From positions 29,497 through 93,496 of the forward strand of contig NZ_BMEV01000003.1 of NCBI RefSeq assembly GCF_014637175.1: a DNA stretch of 64,000 bases, read 5' to 3'. This DNA is from Compostibacillus humi. GTDB lineage: Bacteria > Bacillota > Bacilli > Bacillales > Amphibacillaceae. Positions 18,036-25,325 of this stretch are shown here, in pieces. The number at the start of each line of letters is the position of its first letter. Position 1 is the first letter of the stretch. The translations under genes and the position numbers were made by a program. The notes under the pieces are model-generated. The model did not search any database. It worked only from the letters and a program-made list of their open reading frames with translations, and was not told the origin of the DNA.

Positions 18036-18779
18036 TTATTTAACATTTTTTATTGCCAAATGCCTTAATTGTTTTACTTCCTTTGGATTTAACGGCCGAT
18101 ATTCCCCCGGATTTAATCCTTTCAGATCAAGAAAACCGTAACGTTCCCGCTTTAGTTTTAAGACGGGGAAGCCAAGTTCATCCATCATTCTGCGAATGTG
18201 ACGATTTTTTCCTTCATGCAGCGTAATCTCCAGAATCGCCGTATTGGATTTACGGTTTATTCCTTTCAATTTGACATGTACCGCCTTTAGAAAATCTTTC
18301 CCGGAACGAACGCCCTTCTTCAGCAGTGATAGATCTTGTTTCGTCGGGATACCTTTTACTTTTGCAATATACACTTTGTCGATTTTATATTTTGGATGCA
18401 TGATCAGATTGGCGAACTCGCCGTCATTCGTTAAAAGGAGCAGCCCTGATGTATCGTAATCTAACCGGCCGATGGGAAAAATCCGTTCTGTTACCTCTTC
18501 ACCAAATAAATCGATTACCGTTTTTCTGTTCCGGTCATCTTTCACGCTGGAGATTACGCCTCGCGGTTTATACATTACATAATATACCGGCTGTTCTTTT
18601 TCCACTGGTATCCCGTTTACTTCAATTCGATCTTCTTTGGACACCTTCGTTCCTAACGTTGTAATCACTTTTCCGTTTACTTTTACTTTCCCTTCCAAGA
18701 TTAGCTGTTCTGCTTTCCTGCGGGATGCAATGCCGCTTTGGGCAATGACCTTTTGCAGCCGTTCCAAATTATTTTCCAT
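18036..18779 (-). CDS. rluB: Pseudouridine synthase RluB
   Basis: A 247-residue RsuA/RluB-family enzyme that makes pseudouridine in 23S rRNA (position 2605 in E. coli numbering, by homology). An N-terminal S4 RNA-binding domain (RLQKVIAQSGIASRRKAEQL) precedes the catalytic motif GRLDYDTSGLLLLTND, in which the aspartate is the nucleophile. The C-terminal EGKNRHIRRMMDELGFPV is also typical. It lies between spmB and resA as in B. subtilis. Confidence 0.95.
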   Translation of the reverse strand: MENNLERLQKVIAQSGIASRRKAEQLILEGKVKVNGKVITTLGTKVSKEDRIEVNGIPVEKEQPVYYVMYKPRGVISSVKDDRNRKTVIDLFGEEVTERIFPIGRLDYDTSGLLLLTNDGEFANLIMHPKYKIDKVYIAKVKGIPTKQDLSLLKKGVRSGKDFLKAVHVKLKGINRKSNTAILEITLHEGKNRHIRRMMDELGFPVLKLKRERYGFLDLKGLNPGEYRPLNPKEVKQLRHLAIKNVK

Positions 18780-18841
18780 TCTAACCCCTACTTTACTACA
18801 TAATAATAGCGTTAACCCGAACGTTAACGCTAATCATTAGT

Positions 18842-19372
18842 TTATCCAAACATAATTGTAACAATAATTACCGATACAATTATACCAACCAAATCTGCTA
18901 AAAGTCCAACTTTTAGCGCATAGCCCATCCTCTTTATCCCTACGGCACCGAAGTAGACCGTAAGTATATAGAGGGTCGTATCGGTACTTCCTTGGATGGT
19001 CGATGCCAATATTCCGATAAACGAGTCTGGTCCGTGGGTAGAAATGATTTCGGTCATAACTCCCAATGCTGCATTGCCGGAAATTGGCCGAACTAACGCT
19101 AATGGTATTATGTCCGGCGGAATCCCAGCCTTCATCAACAACGGGGAAATAAGCTGGATAAACGCATCCAACGCCCCGGAGCTTCGCAAAATGGAAATGG
19201 CAACGAGCATTCCAACTAAAAAAGGAAGCAAAGAAAATGCCAGTTTGACACCTTCTTTCCCTCCTTCTACAAACAATTCGTACGATGGTATTTTTTTCAT
19301 GTAGGCTGTTATGAGGACGATCAGCAAAAACGAAGGAATGATCCAAGTACTGATGGCAGAAAGAAATGCCAT
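18842..19372 (-). CDS. spmB: Spore maturation protein SpmB
   Basis: A 176-residue membrane protein with a nucleoside-recognition (Gate) domain, including GKEGVKLAFSLLPFLVGML and VRPISGNAALGVM. SpmA and SpmB are needed for full spore core dehydration in Bacillus; the transported substrate is unknown. Its ATG overlaps the spmA stop by one base (TAATG), so the two are co-translated. It ends the dacB-spmA-spmB operon. Confidence 0.94.
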   Translation of the reverse strand: MAFLSAISTWIIPSFLLIVLITAYMKKIPSYELFVEGGKEGVKLAFSLLPFLVGMLVAISILRSSGALDAFIQLISPLLMKAGIPPDIIPLALVRPISGNAALGVMTEIISTHGPDSFIGILASTIQGSTDTTLYILTVYFGAVGIKRMGYALKVGLLADLVGIIVSVIIVTIMFG

Positions 19373-19962
19373 TATTTTTTCCTCCTTTGACTGCGGTAAT
19401 AAAAATAGCGGTCGAGCAGGATGGCGCTAGTTAGTGCCAACCCTGTTGCAACAAGTGTGGTGCTTACGATTTCTGTCGGATTGCTGGAATTGAATTGGAT
19501 ACGAATAGCAATGACAGTAGTTGGGATTAACGTTAATCCGGCAGTATTAATAGCGAGGAAAGTAATCATCGACCGGGAAGCTTCGTCTTTATTTCCGTTC
19601 AATTTTTTCATTTGTTCCATCGCCTTAATCCCTAACGGTGTTGCAGCATTTCCAAGACCGAATAAATTAGCGGTAAAGTTGGACAATATATATCCGAGGG
19701 CCGGGTGGTCTTTCGGAATGTCCGGAAAAAGCCTGACAACGAGCGGCCTTAACAAAGATGTTAACACTTTTAATATTCCTGCATGCTCCGCTATTTTCAT
19801 AATTCCAAGCCAAAAAACGAGTATGCTGATTAACCCGATGGAAAGCTGTACGGCCTGATTGGCACTTTCCAAAATAGCTTTATTCACTTCATCCATCGTT
19901 CCGTTGAACATGGCATATACAATCCCGACCATTGCCATAAACGCCCAAATAATGTTAACCAT
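19372..19962 (-). CDS. spmA: Spore maturation protein SpmA
   Basis: A 196-residue membrane protein with a Gate domain (FTANLFGLGNAATPLGIKAM is characteristic). ATG at 19962 gives MVNIIW, the usual SpmA beginning, and overlaps the dacB stop by 8 bp; the frame is open four codons further upstream. It works with SpmB in spore dehydration and heat resistance. The overlaps on both sides indicate a tight operon with dacB. Confidence 0.93.
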   Translation of the reverse strand: MVNIIWAFMAMVGIVYAMFNGTMDEVNKAILESANQAVQLSIGLISILVFWLGIMKIAEHAGILKVLTSLLRPLVVRLFPDIPKDHPALGYILSNFTANLFGLGNAATPLGIKAMEQMKKLNGNKDEASRSMITFLAINTAGLTLIPTTVIAIRIQFNSSNPTEIVSTTLVATGLALTSAILLDRYFYYRSQRRKK

Positions 19963-21055
19963 TTTGCATCCCAATTACTTTCTTTAAAACATTTAATGTA
20001 TCCATAAAGAAAGAAGCCTCTTTTTCTTTCTTTTCTTCACGATAAATCGGGATATTGGCAATTTCTTCATCGTTTAAATAGAATACGGATCTCCCGATGA
20101 TTTCTCCTTTTTCCCCTTCATTTGCAAGGAGAAAATTTTTCTTCTTAATTAAAGAAACTTCCTCTTCGGTTAACGGATAGATTACTTCCCGATGATACCC
20201 TGCTGTTTCGGTATTCCAATCGAGTATATTAAAATACTTCTTCCCTTCTTCAGAAAGAGATTTCAAATCGTATTGGTCAAAGCCATATTCATACATATGT
20301 ATGTGATCATTCCAGTCATCCGGCGCATTCAATGTGACGGCTATTAATTCCATGCCGTTTTTCTTTGCTGTTGTAACGAGTGTTCTTCCGGTCTTCTTTG
20401 TATACCCGGTCTTTCCCCCTGTACAATATTCATAATACTTGGTTAACAATTTATTTTTATTTTGCCAATAATAGGTGCGGTTTTCCGACTTGTACCGCTC
20501 TGTGCCGGAAATCTCCCTAAAGATATCGTTGTCCATCGCATAGCGCATTAACAATGCCATGTCATAAGCAGAAGAATAATGCTTTTCAGAATCTAAACCG
20601 TGGGGATTTTCAAAATTTGTATTCGTCATTCCGAGCCAGTCTGCTTTTTCATTCATTAAATAGACAAACCCTTCGACACTGCCGCCAATATGCTCGGCAA
20701 TTGTAACAGCCGCATCATTGCCCGACCGGAGCATCAGGCCATATACTAAATCTTTAATGGTCATCTTTTCCCCTTCTTCTAAGTAAATCGAGGACCCCTC
20801 GGTATAGACAGCCTCCCTTGATGCGGTTGCTCTTTCATCCATTTTTCCTGATTCGATGGCGATGATCGCCGTCATAATTTTTGTAATACTGGCGATGGAT
20901 TGCTTTTCATGGGCAGCTTTTTCGAAGAGGATTCTGCCGGTAGATTGTTCGATTAATACTGCATTCTCAGCAGAAACACCAGGTAATGCCTGTCCAGCGG
21001 AAGGCCAGGTAATCGATAATAATATAGTGAGTATAAGAATGGATAATTTCCGCAT
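19955..21055 (-). CDS. dacB: D-alanyl-D-alanine carboxypeptidase DacB (PBP5*)
   Basis: A 366-residue serine carboxypeptidase of the PBP5 family with a signal peptide (ILTILLSITWPSAGQA). The active-site motifs are SITK (SxxK), SGN in RSGND and KTG in GGKTGYTKK. The sporulation form controls cross-linking of spore cortex peptidoglycan from the mother cell. It heads dacB-spmA-spmB. A very good sigma-E promoter lies upstream, and AGGAGG precedes the ATG. Confidence 0.94.
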   Translation of the reverse strand: MRKLSILILTILLSITWPSAGQALPGVSAENAVLIEQSTGRILFEKAAHEKQSIASITKIMTAIIAIESGKMDERATASREAVYTEGSSIYLEEGEKMTIKDLVYGLMLRSGNDAAVTIAEHIGGSVEGFVYLMNEKADWLGMTNTNFENPHGLDSEKHYSSAYDMALLMRYAMDNDIFREISGTERYKSENRTYYWQNKNKLLTKYYEYCTGGKTGYTKKTGRTLVTTAKKNGMELIAVTLNAPDDWNDHIHMYEYGFDQYDLKSLSEEGKKYFNILDWNTETAGYHREVIYPLTEEEVSLIKKKNFLLANEGEKGEIIGRSVFYLNDEEIANIPIYREEKKEKEASFFMDTLNVLKKVIGMQNG

Positions 21056-21085
21056 ACGCTCGTCCTCCTGGCTTAAATCTATTAC

Positions 21086-21113
21086 ATTGTATGCAAAGGC
21101 TTGGCAGATATGA
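21086..21113 (-). promoter_or_regulatory. Sigma-E promoter of dacB-spmA-spmB
   Basis: The minus strand reads TCATATC (21107-21113), 13 bp, then CATACAAT (21086-21093). The -10 is a full match to the sigma-E consensus CATACAMT, and the -35 matches six of seven positions. It lies 31 bp before the dacB ATG. This fits the known mother-cell expression of the operon. Confidence 0.8.
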
Positions 21114-21143
21114 TAATTTTTCCAGGAGCAGGCTGTCCTGCCC

Positions 21144-21968
21144 CTATTTTCCCTTCGCTCTTATAAAACGGTCGTTCACATCTTCCCAATTCACAACGTT
21201 CCACCAGTTGTTTACATATGTTTTTTTGTTTGTTTTATACTGCAAGTAGTAAGCATGTTCCCACATGTCAAGCACCAATAATGGAATTAAACCGGCAATA
21301 TCAAACAACTGATGCTTCTCCAATGACTGGATTCCAAGCCTGTTGCTCATTGGATGCCAGAAGAGAACAGCCCAGCCGACACCTTCCACCGATAAAGCGG
21401 TTTCTGTAAATTGATGTTTGAAGTCTTCCCATGAGCCAAAATCGGACTCGATTTGCTTTTTTATCGCTTTTACCGGCATTTTGCTGGAATGGGGTGACAT
21501 GTTCTTCCAAAATATCGAATGGAGATAATGGCCAGAACCATGAAAAGCCTGTTCCCTTAACCAATGTTTTAACTCGGATTTATCCATTTTCATTTTATAT
21601 AAATGTTTTTCCGCTTCATTTAAGCCGTCCACGTAGGATTGATGATGAATATCGTGATGAAGCCGCATTATTTCTTCACTGATATAAGGCTCCAGGGCAT
21701 CATAGGCATATGGCAGAGGCGGAAGTTTATGTTCCCCGTATGGAATCGCTGCTGAAAATCCTAGTCTCATTAAGAGCGATTTTCCCTGTTCTTGCAATTT
21801 TTTAATGTTTTCTTCCTGATATAGTCCGTGTTCAATGGATTTGTTAATATCTTCCAATAATTTTTGTACATTTTCTTTTTCCGCTTGTAATTCAAAATCA
21901 GTTACAATTCGCTCCATTTCTTTTCCCCAGTCTTTTAATTGCAGAAGATATTGATGGGATTTCTTCAT
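21144..21968 (-). CDS. sodF: Fe/Mn superoxide dismutase with N-terminal extension
   Basis: A 274-residue protein. About 75 N-terminal residues are rich in charged helix and may form a coiled coil. The SOD domain then begins at LPPLPYAYDALEPYI. Metal ligand regions are LHHDIHHQSYV, GSGHYLHSIFW and DMWEHAYYLQY, with the final NWWNVVNW. The layout resembles B. subtilis SodF, the less usual SOD of that species. No signal peptide is visible. It occupies the space between dacB and scpB where B. subtilis has ypuI. Metal preference (Fe or Mn) cannot be decided by eye. Confidence 0.87.
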   Translation of the reverse strand: MKKSHQYLLQLKDWGKEMERIVTDFELQAEKENVQKLLEDINKSIEHGLYQEENIKKLQEQGKSLLMRLGFSAAIPYGEHKLPPLPYAYDALEPYISEEIMRLHHDIHHQSYVDGLNEAEKHLYKMKMDKSELKHWLREQAFHGSGHYLHSIFWKNMSPHSSKMPVKAIKKQIESDFGSWEDFKHQFTETALSVEGVGWAVLFWHPMSNRLGIQSLEKHQLFDIAGLIPLLVLDMWEHAYYLQYKTNKKTYVNNWWNVVNWEDVNDRFIRAKGK

Positions 21969-22013
21969 TAGATCACCTCTTTGTATCCATATGCCTCAAA
22001 TTTTTTCAACGTG

Positions 22014-22048
22014 AAAAAAGATGCCTTCCATTTCAGAAAGCATCTTTT
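22014..22048 (-). terminator. Terminator of scpAB
   Basis: A 9-bp stem (AAAAGATGC, 22016-22024, with GCATCTTTT, 22040-22048) lies directly after the scpB stop on the minus strand, followed by a T-rich tail (TTTTTTCACG). Confidence 0.85.
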
Positions 22049-22049
22049 C

Positions 22050-22643
22050 TTAGTTATTTTCTTCTTTAAATTCCTCTGCAAATTGTTCAAAAAATAAATC
22101 TGCTTCACGATTTAAATCTTCTGTTTCCTCCTCTTCAGGCAACGGTGGCAATTCTTCCAATGAAGTGAGCCCGAAATAAGTGAGAAAATCTTTTGTTGTC
22201 CCATATAATATTGGTTTCCCGGGAGTATCCTTTCGTCCAACTTCCTCGATCAGCGAACGGGAAAGCAAAGTTTGAACCGGCCGGTCACTGCTGACTCCAC
22301 GGATATTTTCAATTTCCGTTTTCGTAATGGGCTGATTATAGGCTATGATTGCTAACGTCTCCAATGCTGCCTGGGACATTCTGCTGGAACGCGGTATTTC
22401 CAACAGTTTTTTCAGAAAATGACTATGCATCGGTTTCGTCGTAAGGTGCAGAACATCTTGAAATTCCATTATCATGATTCCGCGATCAATTTGATCGTAT
22501 TCCAATTTTAACTCTTCCAGTATTTCATCGGTTTTGTCCAAAGAGATGCCGACAATTTTAACAATTTGTTTCCTTGTAATCCCTTCATCTCCGCTGGCAA
22601 ACAACAAACCTTCAATAATACCTTTTATTTCACGTTTATCCAT
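22050..22643 (-). CDS. scpB: Segregation and condensation protein ScpB
   Basis: A 197-residue ScpB (kleisin-interacting winged-helix) protein. Typical segments are IIEGLLFASGDEGIT, LETLAIIAYNQPITKTEIE, IRGVSSDRPVQTLLSR and GKPILYGTTKDFLTYFGL. ScpB dimers bind ScpA and complete the Smc condensin complex that organises and segregates the chromosome. It starts 2 bp after the scpA stop and ends at a strong terminator. Confidence 0.97.
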   Translation of the reverse strand: MDKREIKGIIEGLLFASGDEGITRKQIVKIVGISLDKTDEILEELKLEYDQIDRGIMIMEFQDVLHLTTKPMHSHFLKKLLEIPRSSRMSQAALETLAIIAYNQPITKTEIENIRGVSSDRPVQTLLSRSLIEEVGRKDTPGKPILYGTTKDFLTYFGLTSLEELPPLPEEEETEDLNREADLFFEQFAEEFKEENN

Positions 22644-22645
22644 TG

Positions 22646-23377
22646 TTATTCCCCCATATAATAAATCATCAATGTATCAAAATGGTGTTTTTGTTTGCAA
22701 TAAATTTCTTTTGCTTTCATTAACTCCAATATTGCAATAAACGTTGTGACAATTTCGGATTTGGACGGATTGGGGAATAATTGATCAAAAGCGATGCCTT
22801 CCTTGCTTTCCCGCACAATTTGACGCACTTCATCCATCCGCTGTTCAATAGAAATATCTGCCCGTTTTACTTTTGTATGAAGCGGCAAATTCCATTTTTT
22901 CCGTTCAAATATTTTACTGAGCGCATGGATCATATCATAGATTGAAATATCCCCTTGTTCCATAACCTGAGCTTTTTCCTTTTCCCATTGTACAGGCGGC
23001 CTGGTAAAAATTTGATTCGCTTCGAATTCTTTTTCCTTTAGCTTTTGCGCAGCTTCTTTGTATTTTCGATATTCAATCAAACGTTCCATTAATTCTTGTC
23101 TTGGATCCTCTTCATATTCATCGGATTCGTCATCCATTTCTTGATTCGGCAGAAGCATTTGGCTTTTAATAGCCAGAAGGGTGGCGGCCATGACCAAATA
23201 TTCGCTAACAATATTTAACTCCAGCTTTTGCATTGTGTGAACGTATTCCATATATTGCTTTGTAAGCTCTGCCATCGGAATATCGTAAATATCAATCTCA
23301 TATTTTTGGATTAAATGCAGCAATAAGTCGAGCGGTCCTTCAAATGCATCTAATTTTACAAAATAACCGTTCTCCAT
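22646..23377 (-). CDS. scpA: Segregation and condensation protein ScpA (kleisin)
   Basis: A 243-residue kleisin linking the Smc heads and binding ScpB. FEGPLDLLLHLIQKYEIDIY and DIPMAELTKQYMEYV are classic ScpA N-terminal signatures, with LVMAATLLAIKSQMLLP next. ATG at 23377 (MENGYF) has GAAGGA in front and gives the family's usual N-terminus, although the frame is open to 23419. It forms a two-gene unit with scpB. Confidence 0.96.
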   Translation of the reverse strand: MENGYFVKLDAFEGPLDLLLHLIQKYEIDIYDIPMAELTKQYMEYVHTMQKLELNIVSEYLVMAATLLAIKSQMLLPNQEMDDESDEYEEDPRQELMERLIEYRKYKEAAQKLKEKEFEANQIFTRPPVQWEKEKAQVMEQGDISIYDMIHALSKIFERKKWNLPLHTKVKRADISIEQRMDEVRQIVRESKEGIAFDQLFPNPSKSEIVTTFIAILELMKAKEIYCKQKHHFDTLMIYYMGE

Positions 23378-23426
23378 GTCGTTTCCTTCACTCTTTTCGC
23401 AAAATGTTTCATTTGTCATAAATGCC

Positions 23427-23435
23427 CATACAATA
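23427..23435 (+). promoter_or_regulatory. Possible sporulation -10 element upstream of the YjcZ-like gene
   Basis: CATACAATA fits both the sigma-E (CATACAMT) and sigma-K (CATAnnnTA) -10 sequences, about 79 bp before the small gene. No convincing -35 is visible, so this is only a candidate. Confidence 0.3.
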
Positions 23436-23513
23436 CTGTGTCAGTTATCATAAATTATTAACGTAAGATGAGATTTTCTCATATTTATGGATTAAGAAAA
23501 GGAGGAATTTCTT

Positions 23514-23597
23514 ATGAGTCATGGTCACAGCGGAGGATTTGCGCTAATTGTCGTGTTGTTCATCCTTTTAATTATTGTAGGTGCAGCTTGGTTTTAA
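23514..23597 (+). CDS. YjcZ-family sporulation microprotein, 27 residues
   Basis: A very short gene with an excellent ribosome binding site (AAAGGAGGAATT) 8 bases before ATG and its own terminator region. The product starts MSHGHSGGFALIVVLF and ends with a hydrophobic run and GAAWF. This Gly/His-rich start plus one membrane helix is the YjcZ/SscA-like pattern of small spore-coat-associated proteins in Bacillus. The role is not well known; it is probably membrane-inserted. It is on the plus strand, divergent from scpA. Confidence 0.8.
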   Translation: MSHGHSGGFALIVVLFILLIIVGAAWF

Positions 23598-23709
23598 ACA
23601 AAGATAAATACGGGGACATCCTAATACCCTAACTGTTCACCTATGGACGGATTTCCGATCAACAACCGGGAACCGGCGGGATAAACGTATAACACTCCAT
23701 CAAGTGTAA

Positions 23710-23744
23710 AGCCAGCCCGCAATGAAAAGGGCTGGCTATTTTAT
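23710..23744 (+). terminator. Terminator downstream of the YjcZ-like gene
   Basis: AGCCAGCCC (23710-23718) and GGGCTGGCT (23729-23737) make a 9-bp GC-rich stem followed by ATTTTATAATTT on the plus strand. It may also serve ribT from the other side, but it stands about 40 bp beyond that gene's stop. Confidence 0.75.
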
Positions 23745-23783
23745 AATTTCCAGAGACACTTCATGACCATGCGCTTTTAGGCG

Positions 23784-24158
23784 CTATTCCATTGTGTTTT
23801 CTGAGTCGGATATGCATCTTTCAAAAAATTCCTTAATGACCTCAATGGCATACACGTGATACTGCTGCTGTTCGTATATGCGGTAAATCTCTTTGACCAT
23901 TTTTTTGCCAATCCCAATATTGCGATGTGAAGGATTTACAGAAATATGCTGTATATAAGCATTTTTATCTTCCAATCTCACACCGATTGCTCCTAACACA
24001 TCGTCATCTTCTTTCCATAAATAAAGATGCCAATTAGGATTTGCTTCATATTCTTTAATTGTTTGCAATAGTTTTTTAACATCCTTTTTTTCTTCTGGCA
24101 TAAAGGACAATAAACCCATTGCAATCTTTTCCAGATTTTTCTTATATCGAATTAACAT
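23784..24158 (-). CDS. ribT: RibT, GNAT-family acetyltransferase (orphan)
   Basis: A 124-residue GNAT protein closely resembling RibT: it begins MLIRYKKNLEKIAMGLLSFM, and the acetyl-CoA-binding motif is HISVNPSHRNIGIGKKM. In B. subtilis ribT is the last gene of the FMN-riboswitch-controlled rib operon. Here no ribDG, ribB, ribA or ribH gene is adjacent, and the upstream gap of about 140 bp holds no recognisable RFN element. Its substrate is not established. A weak sigma-A-like promoter lies upstream. The protein is highly charged and cytoplasmic. Confidence 0.9.
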   Translation of the reverse strand: MLIRYKKNLEKIAMGLLSFMPEEKKDVKKLLQTIKEYEANPNWHLYLWKEDDDVLGAIGVRLEDKNAYIQHISVNPSHRNIGIGKKMVKEIYRIYEQQQYHVYAIEVIKEFFERCISDSENTME

Positions 24159-24231
24159 AAAGACCCCTCTTAACTAAATCAGATATAATGGATATATCTT
24201 ACGTATGTCTTTTCATTTTGTACATACTTAA

Positions 24232-24260
24232 TTTATTGCATTAATCAGGAACTTTGTCAA
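24232..24260 (-). promoter_or_regulatory. Candidate sigma-A promoter of ribT
   Basis: The minus strand reads TTGACA (24255-24260), 17 bp, then AATAAA (24232-24237) preceded by TG. The -35 is perfect, the -10 weak. It would give ribT its own transcription. Confidence 0.35.
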
Positions 24261-24301
24261 ATATTGATGTAATTTTCGCACTGCTTATCGCATTTATCAT
24301 T

Positions 24302-24766
24302 CTATTTTTTTCTGGAAAAGAGTGTTTCGTGCATTGCATAGCCATCCGTATATTTGTTCCCGATGCGAAAAGGGACGAGATTGACGGCCGCTAGCCATAC
24401 ATTAAACCAGAAAAATAATTCAATGAATTCATTTGGATGAATGGTCATCGGGATGAAACTTAACATTGCAAACAACATATTAAACAGCGGTCCGGAGAAC
24501 GAAATCCATAGCGCCTGCCCTTTTGTCAAGTTATCTTTTCCAGCACTTTTTGTCCAACCGCCAATAAAAAATATTGTACGGATATGAAATTGAATAGTAT
24601 GAATCGTAAAGGAAAAGATTGTTTTTCCCATTCCGACAGAAATGTTGATTTTCTCCGCCCCAGTCCATTTTGAGCCGACTCCATGGCCGCATTCATGAAT
24701 CAGCGTACATACTGGAGCAATGACGAAGACAAGATAAACGAGTTGGATTACAAATAACCAATCCAT
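24302..24766 (-). CDS. Small M50-like membrane zinc metalloprotease
   Basis: A 154-residue membrane protein. The zinc motif HExxH is present as IHECGHG near residue 24, inside or next to a first hydrophobic segment. Further hydrophobic stretches (ALWISFSGPLFNMLFAMLSF) and the C-terminal NLVPFRIGNKYTDGY resemble the site-2 protease family's second metal motif (the aspartate is in TDGY). It is much shorter than classical RseP-type proteases and has no PDZ domain. Substrate unknown. It is 24 bp downstream of ppiB and may be co-transcribed with it. Confidence 0.75.
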   Translation of the reverse strand: MDWLFVIQLVYLVFVIAPVCTLIHECGHGVGSKWTGAEKINISVGMGKTIFSFTIHTIQFHIRTIFFIGGWTKSAGKDNLTKGQALWISFSGPLFNMLFAMLSFIPMTIHPNEFIELFFWFNVWLAAVNLVPFRIGNKYTDGYAMHETLFSRKK

Positions 24767-24790
24767 GGCTTTAACGGATTCCTTTATCTA

Positions 24791-25225
24791 TTACTCCGAG
24801 AAAACCCGTACCTCTTTCATGACGTCCCCGTTTTTCATCGCTTTGACATGCTCGATTCCTGATGTTACTTGTCCGAAAACAGTGTGAACACCGTCTAAAT
24901 GGGGCTGTGGTTCATGAACAATAAAAAATTGGCAGCTGCCTGTATCTCTCCCCGCATGCGCCATGGAAATCGCCCCTTCGACATGCTGATGAGGATTTCC
25001 GTCGGTTTCACATTTTATTGTATAACCGGCATTCCCCGTTCCGTTTCCATTGGGACAGCCGCCTTGGCTGACAAAGCCAGGAATGACCCGATGAAATGTT
25101 AGCCCATCATAAAATTTTTCATTGGCAAGTTTCTCGAAATTTTCTACCGTTCCCGGTGCCTCGTTCGGAAAAAGTTCAAATTCTACTTTTTCGCCATTTT
25201 CCATTAAAATATAACCTTTTTTCAT
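24791..25225 (-). CDS. ppiB: Peptidyl-prolyl cis-trans isomerase B (cyclophilin)
   Basis: A 144-residue cytoplasmic cyclophilin. The active-site segments [33 protein letters not shown] and [11 protein letters not shown] are all present. It speeds proline isomerisation during folding. The length matches B. subtilis PpiB, and there is no signal peptide. GGAGAT lies before the ATG at 25225. It lies between lysA and a small metalloprotease gene. Confidence 0.96.
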   Translation of the reverse strand: MKKGYILMENGEKVEFELFPNEAPGTVENFEKLANEKFYDGLTFHRVIPGFVSQGGCPNGNGTGNAGYTIKCETDGNPHQHVEGAISMAHAGRDTGSCQFFIVHEPQPHLDGVHTVFGQVTSGIEHVKAMKNGDVMKEVRVFSE

Positions 25226-25325
25226 TGATTTTTATCTCCTTTTCATTTTCAATCAATAAATCGTTATAAAAATATTGTATCATGTGATTTCCGTTCGATA
25301 AAACAGTGTGGCTGGGATTATTGCA

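Noticed and set aside
18837..19346. 169-codon minus-strand frame overlapping spmB in another phase
   Set aside because: SpmB in the other frame has the Gate domain and the TAATG coupling with spmA; the alternative is rich in R, C, H and Y, typical of a shadow frame.
21125..21144. GC-rich hairpin after the superoxide dismutase stop
   Set aside because: The minus-strand tail is TGGAAAAATT, without the T-run needed for a confident terminator.
23598..23709. Stretch after the YjcZ-like gene with many short GC-rich words
   Set aside because: I looked for a repeat, small RNA or gene remnant and saw no reading frame, ribosome binding site or stable structure apart from the terminator that follows.
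24159..24301. Possible FMN riboswitch before ribT
   Set aside because: No RFN-element conserved segments or multi-stem layout are visible in the 143-bp gap.
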